The notes below the pieces were generated by a model. It was not told where the DNA came from and did no database searches. It saw nothing but the letters and a program-made list of their open reading frames with translations. A DNA stretch of 64,000 nt from assembly GCF_018614205.1 (NCBI RefSeq), contig NZ_JAGGOS010000042.1, positions 62,001 through 126,000 on the forward strand, given 5' to 3'. This DNA comes from Streptomyces sp. ISL-36 (GTDB lineage: Bacteria; Actinomycetota; Actinomycetes; Streptomycetales; Streptomycetaceae). The first letter of the stretch is position 1; every line of letters begins with the position of its first letter. Shown here piece after piece: positions 17,604-26,267 of this stretch. A program made the translations under genes and the position numbers.

Positions 17604-20600
17604 TCAGTAGCTCGGGAGGCTGCGCGGGCCGAGGTCCGTGCGCGGTGGTGGCGGGGCGAGACGCACGGTGGCGCCGAGGACGGAGAGCCCGTGCTGGGCG
17701 ACGACGACGGGCTCCAGGGCGATGGCGACGACTTCCGGGTGGTCGTCGACGAGGCGGGAGACCCTGAGCAGCAGTTCCTCCAGGGCCGGGGTGTCGACGG
17801 GAGCCGAGCCGCGCCAGCCGAAGAGGAGGGGGGCGGTGCGGATCGAGCGTACGAGCTCGGCGGCGTCCCGGTCGGTGGCGGGGACCAGTCGGTGGGACAT
17901 GTCGCCGAGGAGTTCGGAGGCGGCTCCGGCGAGGCCGAAGGAGAGCACGGCGCCGACGGCCGGGTCGATGGCCGAGCGGACGACGGTGTCGACCCCGCGC
18001 GGCACCATGGCCTGGACGACCGGCTGGAGCTCCTCGGGCTTGCCGAGGGTGTCGGTCAGTTCGGCGTAGGCGGTACGGAGTTGTTCCTCGGTGGCCAGGT
18101 CGAGCCGGACGCCGCCGAGGTCGGGGCGGTGGCGCAGGTGGGGCGCGGTCGTCTTCAGCGCGACGGGATAGCCGAGGCGGGCCGCGGCCGCGACGGCGAT
18201 GTCGGGGGACGGTGCGGGGAGGGTGGGTAGCACGGCGATTCCGTACCGGGCGAGCAGTTCGCCGGCCGCGTCGGCGCCGAGGGTCACGCCCCGGGCGTCC
18301 ACGTCGTCCGCCAGCAGCCGCTCGATCTGGGCGGCGGCCCCGCTCTCGTCGATGTCCTCGTACTCCGGCACCCGGCCCGGCTCTTCCGCCTGGCGCCGCC
18401 ACTGCCCGTACCGCACGGCCTCGGCGAGCGCCCGTACGGCTCGCTCGGCGGCGGGATAGGCCGGAATGTTGCCACTGCCGCCGGCGCCGGTCCCGTTTTC
18501 GGGGTCGGTCATGGCGGAGCCGGCGTTCCGGGCCGGGGCCGAGCCGTCCGACGGCCGGCCCCCGGCGGCCCCCGGCGCGGACGGGGCCGAGGGCGGAGTC
18601 GGGGTCGGGGCCGCGGCCGGGGCCGGGGCCGGAGTCAGGGTCGGAGTCGCGGCCGGGTCCGGAGTCGGGGTCGGAGTCGCGGCCCGGGGCGGGGGCGGAG
18701 TCGGGGTCGGAGTCGCGGCCCGGGAAGCGAGTGCGTCCGCGCGCCCGTCAGCCTTCCCGTGTCCGACGGCAGCGGAGTCCTGTGCCGGGGAGGCGGGGGC
18801 GGAAGCCGAGGAGGCGGGAGCGGAGGTCCGCGAAGACGCCTCGGCGCCTGCGTCTGCGCCCCCTGCCCGCGCTCCCGTCACCGGTCCGGAGGCCGGAGCC
18901 GCGCCGCCGGTTCCTGCCGTCGGTCTGGTGCTCGTCGCCGCGGAGAGCGCCTCCGCCAGGCCGCCCATCTCGACGTGGACCACGACCACCGGCTTCGCCG
19001 GGGCCGGGGCGGAGGCGACGGCTTCGCGGAGGACGGCCGCGAGGACCTGGCCGTCGCCGGATTCGACCGCGCCGTTCTCCCCCACCCAGGGGATCGCCGT
19101 CACGACGACCGCGTCGCAGGTCTCGTCCACGAGCGCCGCCGCCAGCGCGTCGCGGAAGTCCGCCGGGCTCGCCCCCGTCGTCAGGTCGAGCGGGCGGAGC
19201 GGCCGCAGGCCCTCCGTCAGGCAAGCGTCGTACGTCAGCAGCCCCAGCGACTCGGAGTTGCCGAGGATCGCGACCCTCGGACCGGCCGGCAGCGGCTGGC
19301 CGGCGAGGAGCAGGCCAGCGTCGACCAGTTCGGTGACCGTGTCGACGCGGATGACTCCGGCCTGCCGGAGCAGCGCGGAGACCGTGGCGTGCGGGATGCG
19401 GGTGACCGGCACCCGGTGTCCGGGCGGCGCGCTGCCGCTGTGCCGCGCGCCCTTGACGACCACGACCGGCTTGACCGCCGCCGTGCGCCGGGCCAGCCGG
19501 GTGAACTTGCGGGGGTTGCCGATCGACTCCAGGTACAGCAGGACGACGTCCGTCTCCGGGTCGTCGTACCAGTGCTGCAGCAGGTCGTTGCCGGAGACGT
19601 CCGCCCGGTTGCCGGCCGAGAGGAAGGAGGAGAGACCGGCTCCCCTGCGGTGCAGGCCGGCGAGGAGGGCGATGCCGATCGCTCCGGACTGGGTGAAGAG
19701 CCCGATCCGTCCGGCCGCCGGCATCTGCGGGGCGAGCGAGGCGTTCAGCCGGACGCCCGCCGAGGTGTTGATGATCCCGAACGCGTTGGGGCCGATGATC
19801 CGCATCCCGTACGAACGGGCCTGCCGCACCAGTTCGCGCTGGCGTTCCCGCCCCTCGGCCCCGCTCTCCGCATAGCCCGCGGAGAGGACGACGAGGCCCC
19901 GCACCCCGTGCTCGCCGCAGTCGGCGACCGCCTCCGGCACCCGTTCGGCAGGCACGGCCACGACGGCCAGGTCCACCGGTTCGCCGATGTCCCTCACCGA
20001 GCGGAAGGCCGGCACCCCGTCGAGCGCGGTCGTCCCCTCTTCCAGGGCGCGGTTCACCGCGTACGTACGCCCGGTGTATCCGGCCTCCAGGAGATTGCGC
20101 AGGACCGTCCGGCCGACCCCGCCGGGGGTCCGTCCGGCTCCGATCACGGCGACCGAGCCGGGGGCGAGGAGGCGCTGCACGGAGCGGGCCTCGGCCCGCT
20201 GCTCCCGCGCGCGCTGGACGGCCAGCGAGCGGTCGGTGGGCTCCAGGTCGAGGTGGAGCCGTACGGAACCGTCCTCGAAGCTCCGCTTCTGGGTGTAGCC
20301 GGCGTCCGTGAAGACCTTGATCATCTTCGTGTTGGCGGGCAGCACCTCGGCCGCGAACCGTCTGATGTCCCGCTCCCGCGCCACCGCCGCGATGTGTTCG
20401 AGGAGGGCGGAGGCCACCCCCCGCCCCTGGTGGGCGTCCTGGACCAGGAAGGCGACCTCGGCCTCGTCGGCGGGCGCCGAGGCGGGCAGACCTTGGGCGT
20501 TGATGCGGTCGTAGCGTACGGTGGCGATGAACTCCCCGCCGATGGTCGCCGCGAGTCCCACCCTGTCCACAAAGTCGTGATGGGTGAAGCGGTGCACGTC

Positions 20601-20801
20601 CTTGGCGGAGAGGCGCGGGTACGGCGCGAAGAAGCGGTAGTACTTCGACTCGTCCGAGACCTGCTCGTAGAAGCTGACCAGTCGGTCGGCGTCATCAACG
20701 GTGATGGGCCTGATGCGCGCGGTGCCGCCGTCACGGAGGACCACATCGGCTTCCCAGTGGTCGGGGTATGCGTGTTCCGGCTGTTCCGACGCGCTCTGCA
20801 T
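17604..20801 (-). CDS. bifunctional GNAT acetyltransferase / acyl-CoA synthetase (NDP-forming) family
   Basis: This is a 1065-residue Pat-type protein. Residues about 15-175 form a GNAT N-acetyltransferase domain (FLVQDAHQGRGVASALLEHI is the acetyl-CoA loop, quoted in part). Residues about 190-640 form the CoA-binding and ligase domains of the ADP-forming acetyl-CoA synthetase family (GSVAVIGAGRTPGGVGR, FTQSGAIGIALL). Residues about 850-1065 form an ATP-grasp domain. In relatives the ligase-like part senses ligand and the GNAT part acetylates lysines, for example on acetyl-CoA synthetases. The linker (about 640-790) is expanded by Ala/Thr/Pro repeats such as PTPTPP and is far longer than usual. 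It is divergent from ptsH. Confidence 0.88.
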   Translation of the reverse strand: MQSASEQPEHAYPDHWEADVVLRDGGTARIRPITVDDADRLVSFYEQVSDESKYYRFFAPYPRLSAKDVHRFTHHDFVDRVGLAATIGGEFIATVRYDRINAQGLPASAPADEAEVAFLVQDAHQGRGVASALLEHIAAVARERDIRRFAAEVLPANTKMIKVFTDAGYTQKRSFEDGSVRLHLDLEPTDRSLAVQRAREQRAEARSVQRLLAPGSVAVIGAGRTPGGVGRTVLRNLLEAGYTGRTYAVNRALEEGTTALDGVPAFRSVRDIGEPVDLAVVAVPAERVPEAVADCGEHGVRGLVVLSAGYAESGAEGRERQRELVRQARSYGMRIIGPNAFGIINTSAGVRLNASLAPQMPAAGRIGLFTQSGAIGIALLAGLHRRGAGLSSFLSAGNRADVSGNDLLQHWYDDPETDVVLLYLESIGNPRKFTRLARRTAAVKPVVVVKGARHSGSAPPGHRVPVTRIPHATVSALLRQAGVIRVDTVTELVDAGLLLAGQPLPAGPRVAILGNSESLGLLTYDACLTEGLRPLRPLDLTTGASPADFRDALAAALVDETCDAVVVTAIPWVGENGAVESGDGQVLAAVLREAVASAPAPAKPVVVVHVEMGGLAEALSAATSTRPTAGTGGAAPASGPVTGARAGGADAGAEASSRTSAPASSASAPASPAQDSAAVGHGKADGRADALASRAATPTPTPPPPRAATPTPTPDPAATPTLTPAPAPAAAPTPTPPSAPSAPGAAGGRPSDGSAPARNAGSAMTDPENGTGAGGSGNIPAYPAAERAVRALAEAVRYGQWRRQAEEPGRVPEYEDIDESGAAAQIERLLADDVDARGVTLGADAAGELLARYGIAVLPTLPAPSPDIAVAAAARLGYPVALKTTAPHLRHRPDLGGVRLDLATEEQLRTAYAELTDTLGKPEELQPVVQAMVPRGVDTVVRSAIDPAVGAVLSFGLAGAASELLGDMSHRLVPATDRDAAELVRSIRTAPLLFGWRGSAPVDTPALEELLLRVSRLVDDHPEVVAIALEPVVVAQHGLSVLGATVRLAPPPPRTDLGPRSLPSY
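18590..18735 (-). repeat. Pro/Thr/Ala-coding minisatellite in the GNAT/ACS linker
   Basis: Short units of the type ggggtcggagtcgcggcc recur about seven times and encode ATPTPTP-type runs in the linker between the ligase and ATP-grasp domains. Confidence 0.75.
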
Positions 20802-20949
20802 GGGGCAAGCCTACGGCCGGGGTACGACAGTGACACCGGTCGCGCGCGTGGCGTGCGCGCCACGCGCGCCACGGGCAGGGTAGGAAGGCCGGACGGCCGT
20901 CCCGCCGGGGCCGAAGGTCGGTTACGAGCACGTCGTCAACCCGTGAGAG

Positions 20950-20965
20950 ACTGGTCTAGACAACC
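20950..20965. promoter_or_regulatory. DasR-responsive element (dre) upstream of ptsH
   Basis: ACTGGTCTAGACAACC lies 25 bases before the ptsH start. It matches the dre consensus A-n-TGGTCTAGACCA-n-T with the left half-site complete and one or two mismatches in the right half. DasR is the N-acetylglucosamine-responsive GntR repressor, and ptsH is one of its known targets in Streptomyces. Confidence 0.85.
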
Positions 20966-20989
20966 CGCTAAGACTTGAAGGGCAACACC

Positions 20990-21271
20990 ATGGCTGAGCG
21001 CCGCGTCAACGTCGGTTGGGCCGAGGGCCTGCACGCCCGCCCCGCCTCCATCTTCGTCCGTGCGGCCACGGCTTCCGGCGTCCCCGTGACGATCGCGAAG
21101 GCCGATGGCAACCCGGTGAACGCCGCGTCGATGCTCGCGGTGCTCGGCCTGGGTGCGCAGGGCGGCGAGGAGATCGTGCTCGCTTCGGACGCGGAGGGTG
21201 CCGAGGCCGCCCTGGACCGTCTGGCGAAGCTGGTTGCCGAGGGGCTCGACGAGCTTCCCGAGACCGTCTGA
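20990..21271 (+). CDS. ptsH: HPr phosphocarrier protein of the PTS
   Basis: HPr carries phosphate from enzyme I to the sugar-specific EIIA proteins. The 93-residue protein has the active-site His at position 15 in GLHARPAS, and a Ser at 47 (NAASMLAV) at the site that HPr kinase modifies in other Gram-positives. The start at 20990 has GAAGGG upstream; a TTG 15 bases earlier is rejected because family members begin MAERRV. The gene stands alone, without ptsI or crr, and is divergent from the GNAT/ACS gene. A dre operator just upstream points to control by DasR. Confidence 0.97.
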   Translation: MAERRVNVGWAEGLHARPASIFVRAATASGVPVTIAKADGNPVNAASMLAVLGLGAQGGEEIVLASDAEGAEAALDRLAKLVAEGLDELPETV

Positions 21272-21283
21272 CGTCGGGCCCTA

Positions 21284-21325
21284 ACGACGCACGACGAACG
21301 ACGCACGACAACGACGAACGACGAA
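21284..21325. repeat. short ACGACGAACG-type repeats after ptsH
   Basis: Variants of acgacgaacg and acgacgcacg recur about five times between the ptsH stop and its terminator. No coding role is apparent. Confidence 0.7.
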
Positions 21326-21367
21326 GAAGCCGCATCTGCCGGAATTCCGGCGGGTGCGGCTTCTTCG
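21322..21367. terminator. ptsH terminator hairpin
   Basis: CGAAGAAGCCGCA (21322-21334) pairs perfectly with 21355-21367, with a second inner GGAATTCC palindrome in the loop. Confidence 0.85.
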
Positions 21368-21453
21368 CTTTCCAGGAAAAGCCCAGGCCTCGTTTTTCGG
21401 GCAGCACGAATTCCGTCCGGCGAATTCGCTTCTCTTTGTATACGGCCCTGCCG

Positions 21454-22137
21454 TTAATTCCGGACGCCGGCGGTGTTTACGACATGTTGCGAAGCCCTCA
21501 CACGTCCCCGCTCCGGCCGCTTCAGCCGATGGAGCACCAGGGAGCGCTCGGCGTGCAGCGCGGTGAGCGCACGCGCCCTTTCGGCGTCACCGCGCGCCAC
21601 GGCGTCCACGATCGCCCCGTGCTCCGCCCAGGTCTCGACGGGCTGGGCGGCGGGCTCGACCGCGTACATCCAGGCGATCTTGTGCCGTAGCTGGGTGAGC
21701 AGCGCGGTGAGCGCGGGACTGCCGGAGGCCTGCGCCAGCGTCTCGTGGAACCAGCCGCCCAACGAGCGCAGATCCTCGCCCTGGCCGCGCCTGGCCCGCT
21801 CCTGCCCCAGCCTGACCAGGCCACGCAGTACCTTGAGATGGGCCTCGGTACGGCGCTGGGCCGCGCGGGCGGCCCCGAGCGGCTCCAGGAGCGCCCGTAC
21901 GTCCAGCAGGTCCGCGGCCTCCTGCTCGGTGGGCTCGGCGACCTGGGCGCCCGCATGGCGGCGGGTGATCACGAAGCCCTCGGACTCCAGGGTGCGCAGC
22001 GCCTCACGGACCGGGACGCGGGAGACTCCGTACCGGCGCGCCAGCTGCTCCTCCGTCAGCCGGCTGCCGCGCTCGAAGACGCCGGAGACGATGTCGTCCC
22101 GGATCGCCGTGCATACCGAGTGCGCGGGAATGCGCAT
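21454..22137 (-). CDS. GntR family transcriptional regulator (FadR/FCD type)
   Basis: This 227-residue DNA-binding regulator has an N-terminal winged helix (residues about 8-70: LTEEQLARRYGVSRVPVREALRTLESEGFV) and a helical FCD ligand-binding domain (about 80-210) with ADLLDVRALLEPLGA and HETLAQASGSP. The FCD metal-site histidine pattern is partly present. The ATG at 22137 has GGAGG upstream. The ligand is unknown, and the adjacent ptsH is not obviously its target. Three tandem 16-bp repeats in its own 5' region are candidate autoregulatory operators. Confidence 0.9.
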   Translation of the reverse strand: MRIPAHSVCTAIRDDIVSGVFERGSRLTEEQLARRYGVSRVPVREALRTLESEGFVITRRHAGAQVAEPTEQEAADLLDVRALLEPLGAARAAQRRTEAHLKVLRGLVRLGQERARRGQGEDLRSLGGWFHETLAQASGSPALTALLTQLRHKIAWMYAVEPAAQPVETWAEHGAIVDAVARGDAERARALTALHAERSLVLHRLKRPERGRVRASQHVVNTAGVRN

Positions 22138-22175
22138 GTTCGACCTCCGCCTTGATCCGCGCGAAACCCATCCGA

Positions 22176-22223
22176 TTGACGTCTGTTCGTCTTGACGTCT
22201 GCTCGTCTTGACGTCTGTTCGTC
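22176..22223. repeat. three tandem 16-bp repeats upstream of the GntR gene
   Basis: TTGACGTCTGTTCGTC occurs at 22176-22191, 22192-22207 (one change, CTG-CTCG) and 22208-22223, head to tail without spacing. Each unit contains an inverted GACG…CGTC on the minus strand. They lie 39-86 bases upstream of the regulator start, a usual operator position. Confidence 0.75.
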
Positions 22224-22309
22224 GACTCTCGGTGACTCTATTGCAGTAGGGCGGAATTTCCGATGGGTACCGGCGATCCATGGATATCTTTTGGCAGGCA
22301 AGGACGGCA

Positions 22310-22342
22310 AAAAGCCCCGGCTCTGTACGAGCCGGGGCTTTT
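22310..22342 (-). terminator. terminator of the M23 peptidase gene
   Basis: AAAAGCCCCGGCTC (22310-22323) pairs with 22329-22342. On the minus strand the stem is followed by TTTTT, a classic factor-independent terminator, 20 bases past the stop. Confidence 0.9.
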
Positions 22343-22362
22343 CTGACGTGCGCGGGAATGGA

Positions 22363-23145
22363 TCAGACGTTCACACCGCGGGCGCGCAGGTAGGCGACCG
22401 GGTTGATGTCGGAGCCGTACTCGGCGGTGGTGCGGGCCTCGAAGTGGAGGTGCGGGCCGGTCGAGTTGCCGGTGGAGCCGGAGATGCCTATCTGCTCGCC
22501 CGGCGTGACGGACTGGCCGACCGAGACGGTGATGGCCGACAGGTGCCCGTACTGCGTGTAGGTGCCGTCGTTCATCCGGATGACGATGTTGTTGCCGTAC
22601 GCGCCGCCCCAGCCGGCCTCGACGACCGTGCCGGAGCCGACCGAGACGACCGTGGTGCCGTAGGCGGCGTGGAAGTCGACGCCCGAGTGGCTGCCGGAGG
22701 ACCAGAGCGAGCCGCCGGTCTTGTAGCCGGTGCTGACGTACGAACCGGCCACGGGAAGCTGGAAGGAGTTCAGGCGCTTGCGCTCGGCCTCGCGGGCGGC
22801 GCGCTCCTTGGCCTCGCGGATCTCCTGGGCGCGGGCCTCGGCCTTGCGCTTCGCCTCGGCCTTCCGCTTGGCCTCGGCCTTCGCCCGGGCCTCGGCCTCG
22901 GCGGCCTCGCGCTCCTGCGCGGCGGCCTGGGCGTCGATCGTGTCGGCGAGGAAGTCGGCGGCGACCACCTGGGTCAGACCGGTGTCCTCGAGGGACCGGG
23001 TGTCCGGGTCGGCGGCGAGCGCCGGGGAGGCGAGGGTTCCGATGACGCCGGTGGTGGCGAGGGTCGCGACGCCGGCGATGCCCGCGCCACGGCGCGACAG
23101 ACGGCTCGGACCACGATGCTTCCCGGTGGCACGGGTGAACGCCAT
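22363..23145 (-). CDS. secreted M23 family metallopeptidase
   Basis: This is a cell-wall hydrolase of the LytM/M23 family, 260 residues. The N-terminal signal peptide has an RR-containing n-region and ends near SPALA-AD (residues about 1-45). Residues about 75-125 form an Ala/Lys/Glu/Arg-rich coiled coil. The M23 domain (about 145-255) has the zinc ligands in SHSGVDFHA and HLHFEAR plus the usual YGHLSAI. It probably cleaves peptidoglycan cross-links. Its long leader contains a c-di-AMP riboswitch, so synthesis is tied to the second messenger that controls wall and osmotic balance. It has its own terminator. Confidence 0.94.
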   Translation of the reverse strand: MAFTRATGKHRGPSRLSRRGAGIAGVATLATTGVIGTLASPALAADPDTRSLEDTGLTQVVAADFLADTIDAQAAAQEREAAEAEARAKAEAKRKAEAKRKAEARAQEIREAKERAAREAERKRLNSFQLPVAGSYVSTGYKTGGSLWSSGSHSGVDFHAAYGTTVVSVGSGTVVEAGWGGAYGNNIVIRMNDGTYTQYGHLSAITVSVGQSVTPGEQIGISGSTGNSTGPHLHFEARTTAEYGSDINPVAYLRARGVNV

Positions 23146-23170
23146 GAAGTGGCTGATCCTTTCCTTCCTT

Positions 23171-23318
23171 CTCGCCTACCGGGTTAGCTGACGGGTTCGG
23201 AGCAGGAAGGTCTCCTACGGGCCCCTCCGCACGGGTGCGAAGGCGTCCGATTCACCCCAGGGACTTCGTGTGGGTCCCCGGCTCCCCAGGCTCGCGCCTG
23301 ACGGGGACTCGGCGATGA
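23171..23318 (-). ncRNA. c-di-AMP (ydaO-yuaA) riboswitch
   Basis: The leader of the M23 peptidase gene has the conserved ydaO blocks in order on the minus strand: CGCCGAGTCC, GGGGAGCCGGGGACC, CTGGGGTGAATC, a TAGG segment, and the hallmark CCGAACCCGTCAGCTAACC followed by GGTAGGCG. The ends TCGCC and GGCGA pair as the P1 helix. In Streptomyces this class sits before wall-hydrolase genes such as rpfA, and ligand binding lowers expression. The aptamer ends about 26 bases before the start codon. Confidence 0.92.
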
Positions 23319-23470
23319 CTGTCCGATGCCGCGGATGCGGCGGGTGCAACTGGCGAACAGCCGGACCGACGCTAAGCCGACCGTCTTTCAATCACCAAAC
23401 AGACACGACTATTTGTAAGACATGCCACAGGGCAGACAGGCACCCTCTCCCGCAATCCGGACAAAGACGA

Positions 23471-23502
23471 AGGACCCCGACGTACCCTGACGTCGAGGTC
23501 CT
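23471..23502 (-). terminator. terminator of the M16 peptidase operon
   Basis: AGGACCCCGACGT (23471-23483) pairs with ACGTCGAGGTCCT (23490-23502) with one G-T wobble, 25 bases past the stop of the second M16 gene. Confidence 0.75.
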
Positions 23503-23526
23503 CCGGTGAGGTGCTGGTTGCTTCGA

Positions 23527-24924
23527 TCAGCCGGTGACAACCGTGACTTCACCGATGCCGAGGGCGCGCACCGGCTCCTCGATCTGCGCCGCGTCACCGA
23601 CGAGCACGGTGACCAGACGGTCCACGGGGAAGGCGTTGACGACGGCCGCCGTCGCCTCCACCGTGCCGGTCTCGGCCAGGCGCGCGTACAACTGCGCCTG
23701 GAAATCGTCCGGAAGGTGCTGCTCGACCTGGTCGGCGAGCGTCCCGGCGACGGAGGCGGCGGTCTCGTACTTCAACGGGGCCACGCCCACCAGGTTCTGC
23801 ACGGCCACGTCGCGCTCGGCGTCCGTCAGACCCTCCGCCGCGAGCGTGCGCAGGACCTTCCACAGGTCCTCCAGCGCCGGCCCGGTGTTGGGGGTGTCGA
23901 CGGAGCCGCTGATGGCGAGCATCGAGGCGCCGTTTCCCCGGCCGTCGGAGCGGAGCACCTGGCCGAAGGCCCGCACACCGTAGGTGTAGCCCTTCTCCTC
24001 GCGCAGGACGCGGTCCAGGCGGGAGGTGAGGGTGCCGCCGAGGCAGTACGTGCCGAGGACCTGGGCGGGCCAGACGCGGTCGTGCCGGTCGGCGCCGACG
24101 CGGCCGATCAGCAGCTGCGTCTGGACGGCGCCCGGACGGTCCACGATGACGACCCGGCCGGTGTCGTCGGCCGTGATCGGGGGAACGGGGCGCGGCTCCG
24201 CCGTGTCCCCCGTCCAGGCCCCGAGGGTCTCGGCGAGGATCTTGTCCAGGTCCACGTCGGTCAGGTCGCCGACGATCACGGCGGTGGCCGTGGCGGGACG
24301 GACGTACCCCTCGAAGAAGGCGCGGACGGCCGCGGCGTCGATCGCGGCGACGGTCTCCTCGGTGCCCTGACGGGGCCGGGACATGCGCGAGTCGGCCGGG
24401 AAGAGCTCCTTGGAGAGCTGCTTGGCCGCCCGGCGGGCCGGGTTCGCCGTCTCGTGCGGGATCTCGTCGAGCCGGTTGCGCACCAGGCGCTCGATCTCGG
24501 TGTCCAGGAAGGCCGGGGCGATCAGAGCCTCGGCGAGCAGCCCGAGCGCCTTGGGCAGCCGGGAGACCGGGACCTCGAGGGAGACGCGCACGCCCGGGTG
24601 GTCGGCGTGCGCGTCGAGCGTGGCGCCGCAGCGCTCCAGCTCCGCGGCGAACTCCTCGGCGGTGTGCTTGTCCGTTCCCTCGGAGAGGGCGCGGGCCATG
24701 ATCGTGGCGACGCCGTCCAGGCCGGCGGGCTCGGCGTCCAGCGGGGCGTCGAGGAGGATCTCGACGGCCACCACCTGCTGGCCGGGGCGGTGGCAGCGCA
24801 GCACGGTCAGGCCGTTGTCCAGCGCGCCGCGGTCCGGGGCCGGGAAGGCCCAGGGGCGGGCGGCGCCCGGCTTCGGCTGCGGGTGGAAGTCCATGCTCGT
24901 CAAAGACGCGGCAGCGTCGCTCAC
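23527..24924 (-). CDS. M16 family peptidase-like protein, catalytically silent partner
   Basis: This 465-residue protein has the two-lobed M16 (insulinase/mitochondrial processing peptidase) fold: DNGLTVLRCHRPGQQVVAVEILLDAP at the start (given in outline), then RLPKALGLLAEALI and KGYTYGVRAFGQVLRSD with the family's Y-G/R motif in the second half. Where active enzymes have HxxEH it reads GVATIMARALSEGT, so the zinc site is missing. Such proteins pair with an active subunit, and the gene upstream encodes one. Its GTG overlaps the stop of that gene by 4 bases (GTGA). Confidence 0.9.
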   Translation of the reverse strand: MSDAAASLTSMDFHPQPKPGAARPWAFPAPDRGALDNGLTVLRCHRPGQQVVAVEILLDAPLDAEPAGLDGVATIMARALSEGTDKHTAEEFAAELERCGATLDAHADHPGVRVSLEVPVSRLPKALGLLAEALIAPAFLDTEIERLVRNRLDEIPHETANPARRAAKQLSKELFPADSRMSRPRQGTEETVAAIDAAAVRAFFEGYVRPATATAVIVGDLTDVDLDKILAETLGAWTGDTAEPRPVPPITADDTGRVVIVDRPGAVQTQLLIGRVGADRHDRVWPAQVLGTYCLGGTLTSRLDRVLREEKGYTYGVRAFGQVLRSDGRGNGASMLAISGSVDTPNTGPALEDLWKVLRTLAAEGLTDAERDVAVQNLVGVAPLKYETAASVAGTLADQVEQHLPDDFQAQLYARLAETGTVEATAAVVNAFPVDRLVTVLVGDAAQIEEPVRALGIGEVTVVTG

Positions 24925-26267
24925 TGGTCCGCTCCCTCTTCCTCGTCGCTGTCGCTCTGTTCGGTGGTGACCGGCTCGTAGACCAGCACCGCGCGGTTGT
25001 CCGGGCGCAGCCGGGCCTTGGCGACCGCCTGCACCTCATCGGCGGTGACGTCCAGGACGCGGTTCACCGCGGTGAGGGCGAGCTGCGGGTCGCCGAACAG
25101 GACCGCGTAGCGGCACAGTTCGTCGGCGCGTCCGGCGACCGTGCCGAGCCGGTCGAGCCACTCGCGCTCCAGCTGGGCCTGGGCGCGCTCCATCTCCTCG
25201 GGCGTCGGGCCCTCGGCGGCGAAGCGGGCCAGTTCCTCGTCGACGGCGGCCTCGATCTCGGGGACCTCGACGCCGCCGGACGTCTTGACGTCGAGCCAGC
25301 CCAGTGAGGGCGCGCCGGCGAGCCGCAGCAGGCCGAAGCCGGCGGCCACGGCGGTGCGGTCGCGGCGGACCAGCCGGTTGTGGAGCCGGGAGGACTCGCC
25401 GCCACCGAGGACGGTCAGGGCCAGGTCGGCGGCGTCGCACTCGCGCGTGCCGTCGTGCGGGAGGCGGTAGGCGGCCATCAGCGCGCGGGCCGGGACCTCC
25501 TCGACGATCTCCTCGCGCAGCTGCTCGCCGATGACCTCGGGCAGCGTGCCGTCGCGCGGCGGCAGCTTGCCGTCGTGGGACGGGATGGAGCCGAAGTACT
25601 TCTCGATCCAGGCGAGGGTCTGCGCCGGGTCGATGTCGCCGACGACGGACAGCACCGCGTTGTTCGGGGCGTAGTACGTGCGGAAGAAGCTCCGCGCGTC
25701 CTCCAGGGTCGCCGCGTCCAGGTCGGCCATGGAACCGATCGGCGTGTGGTGGTACGGGTGGCCCTCCGGGTAGGCGAGGGCCGTGAGCTTCTCGAAGGCC
25801 GTGCCGTAGGGCACGTTGTCGTACCGCTGGCGGCGCTCGTTCTTGACGACGTCCCGCTGGTTCTCCATGGACTCGTCGTCCAGGGCGGCCAGCAGCGAGC
25901 CCATGCGGTCCGCCTCCAGCCAGAGCGCGAGCTCCAGCTGGTGGGTCGGCATGGTCTCGAAGTAGTTGGTGCGCTCGAAGCTCGTCGTGCCGTTGAGCGA
26001 ACCGCCGGCACCCTGGACCAGCTCGAAGTGACCGTTGCCGTGGACCTGCTTCGACCCCTGGAACATCAGGTGCTCGAAGAGGTGGGCGAGACCGGTGCGG
26101 CCCTCCACCTCGTGGCGCGAGCCGACGTCGTACCAGAGGCAGACCGCGGCGACCGGGGTCAGGTGGTCCTCGGAGAGCACCACGCGCAGGCCGTTGGCCA
26201 GCCGGTGCTCGGTCGCTGTCAGGCCGCCGGAGCCGGCCTCGGCCGTGGCCGTGTGACCCATGGGCAT
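24921..26267 (-). CDS. M16 family zinc peptidase, active subunit
   Basis: This 448-residue metallopeptidase of the pitrilysin/processing-peptidase family has an intact zinc motif HLFEH (in [15 protein letters not shown], near residue 55) and the downstream Glu region [16 protein letters not shown]. No signal peptide is present, so it probably acts in the cytoplasm on peptides. The start at 26267 has AAGGGA upstream; the longer frame to 26456 has no such site. It is cotranscribed with the inactive partner and is divergent from parC. Confidence 0.92.
   Translation of the reverse strand: MPMGHTATAEAGSGGLTATEHRLANGLRVVLSEDHLTPVAAVCLWYDVGSRHEVEGRTGLAHLFEHLMFQGSKQVHGNGHFELVQGAGGSLNGTTSFERTNYFETMPTHQLELALWLEADRMGSLLAALDDESMENQRDVVKNERRQRYDNVPYGTAFEKLTALAYPEGHPYHHTPIGSMADLDAATLEDARSFFRTYYAPNNAVLSVVGDIDPAQTLAWIEKYFGSIPSHDGKLPPRDGTLPEVIGEQLREEIVEEVPARALMAAYRLPHDGTRECDAADLALTVLGGGESSRLHNRLVRRDRTAVAAGFGLLRLAGAPSLGWLDVKTSGGVEVPEIEAAVDEELARFAAEGPTPEEMERAQAQLEREWLDRLGTVAGRADELCRYAVLFGDPQLALTAVNRVLDVTADEVQAVAKARLRPDNRAVLVYEPVTTEQSDSDEEEGADQ

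Noticed and set aside
20573..20581. CTGTCCACA as a DnaA box
   Set aside because: It is inside the GNAT/ACS coding sequence (a similar match is inside the ABC-F gene at about 60373), so it is probably chance.
22176..22223. CRISPR or replication iterons
   Set aside because: Only three adjacent 16-bp units, no spacers, no replication gene next to them; an operator is more likely.
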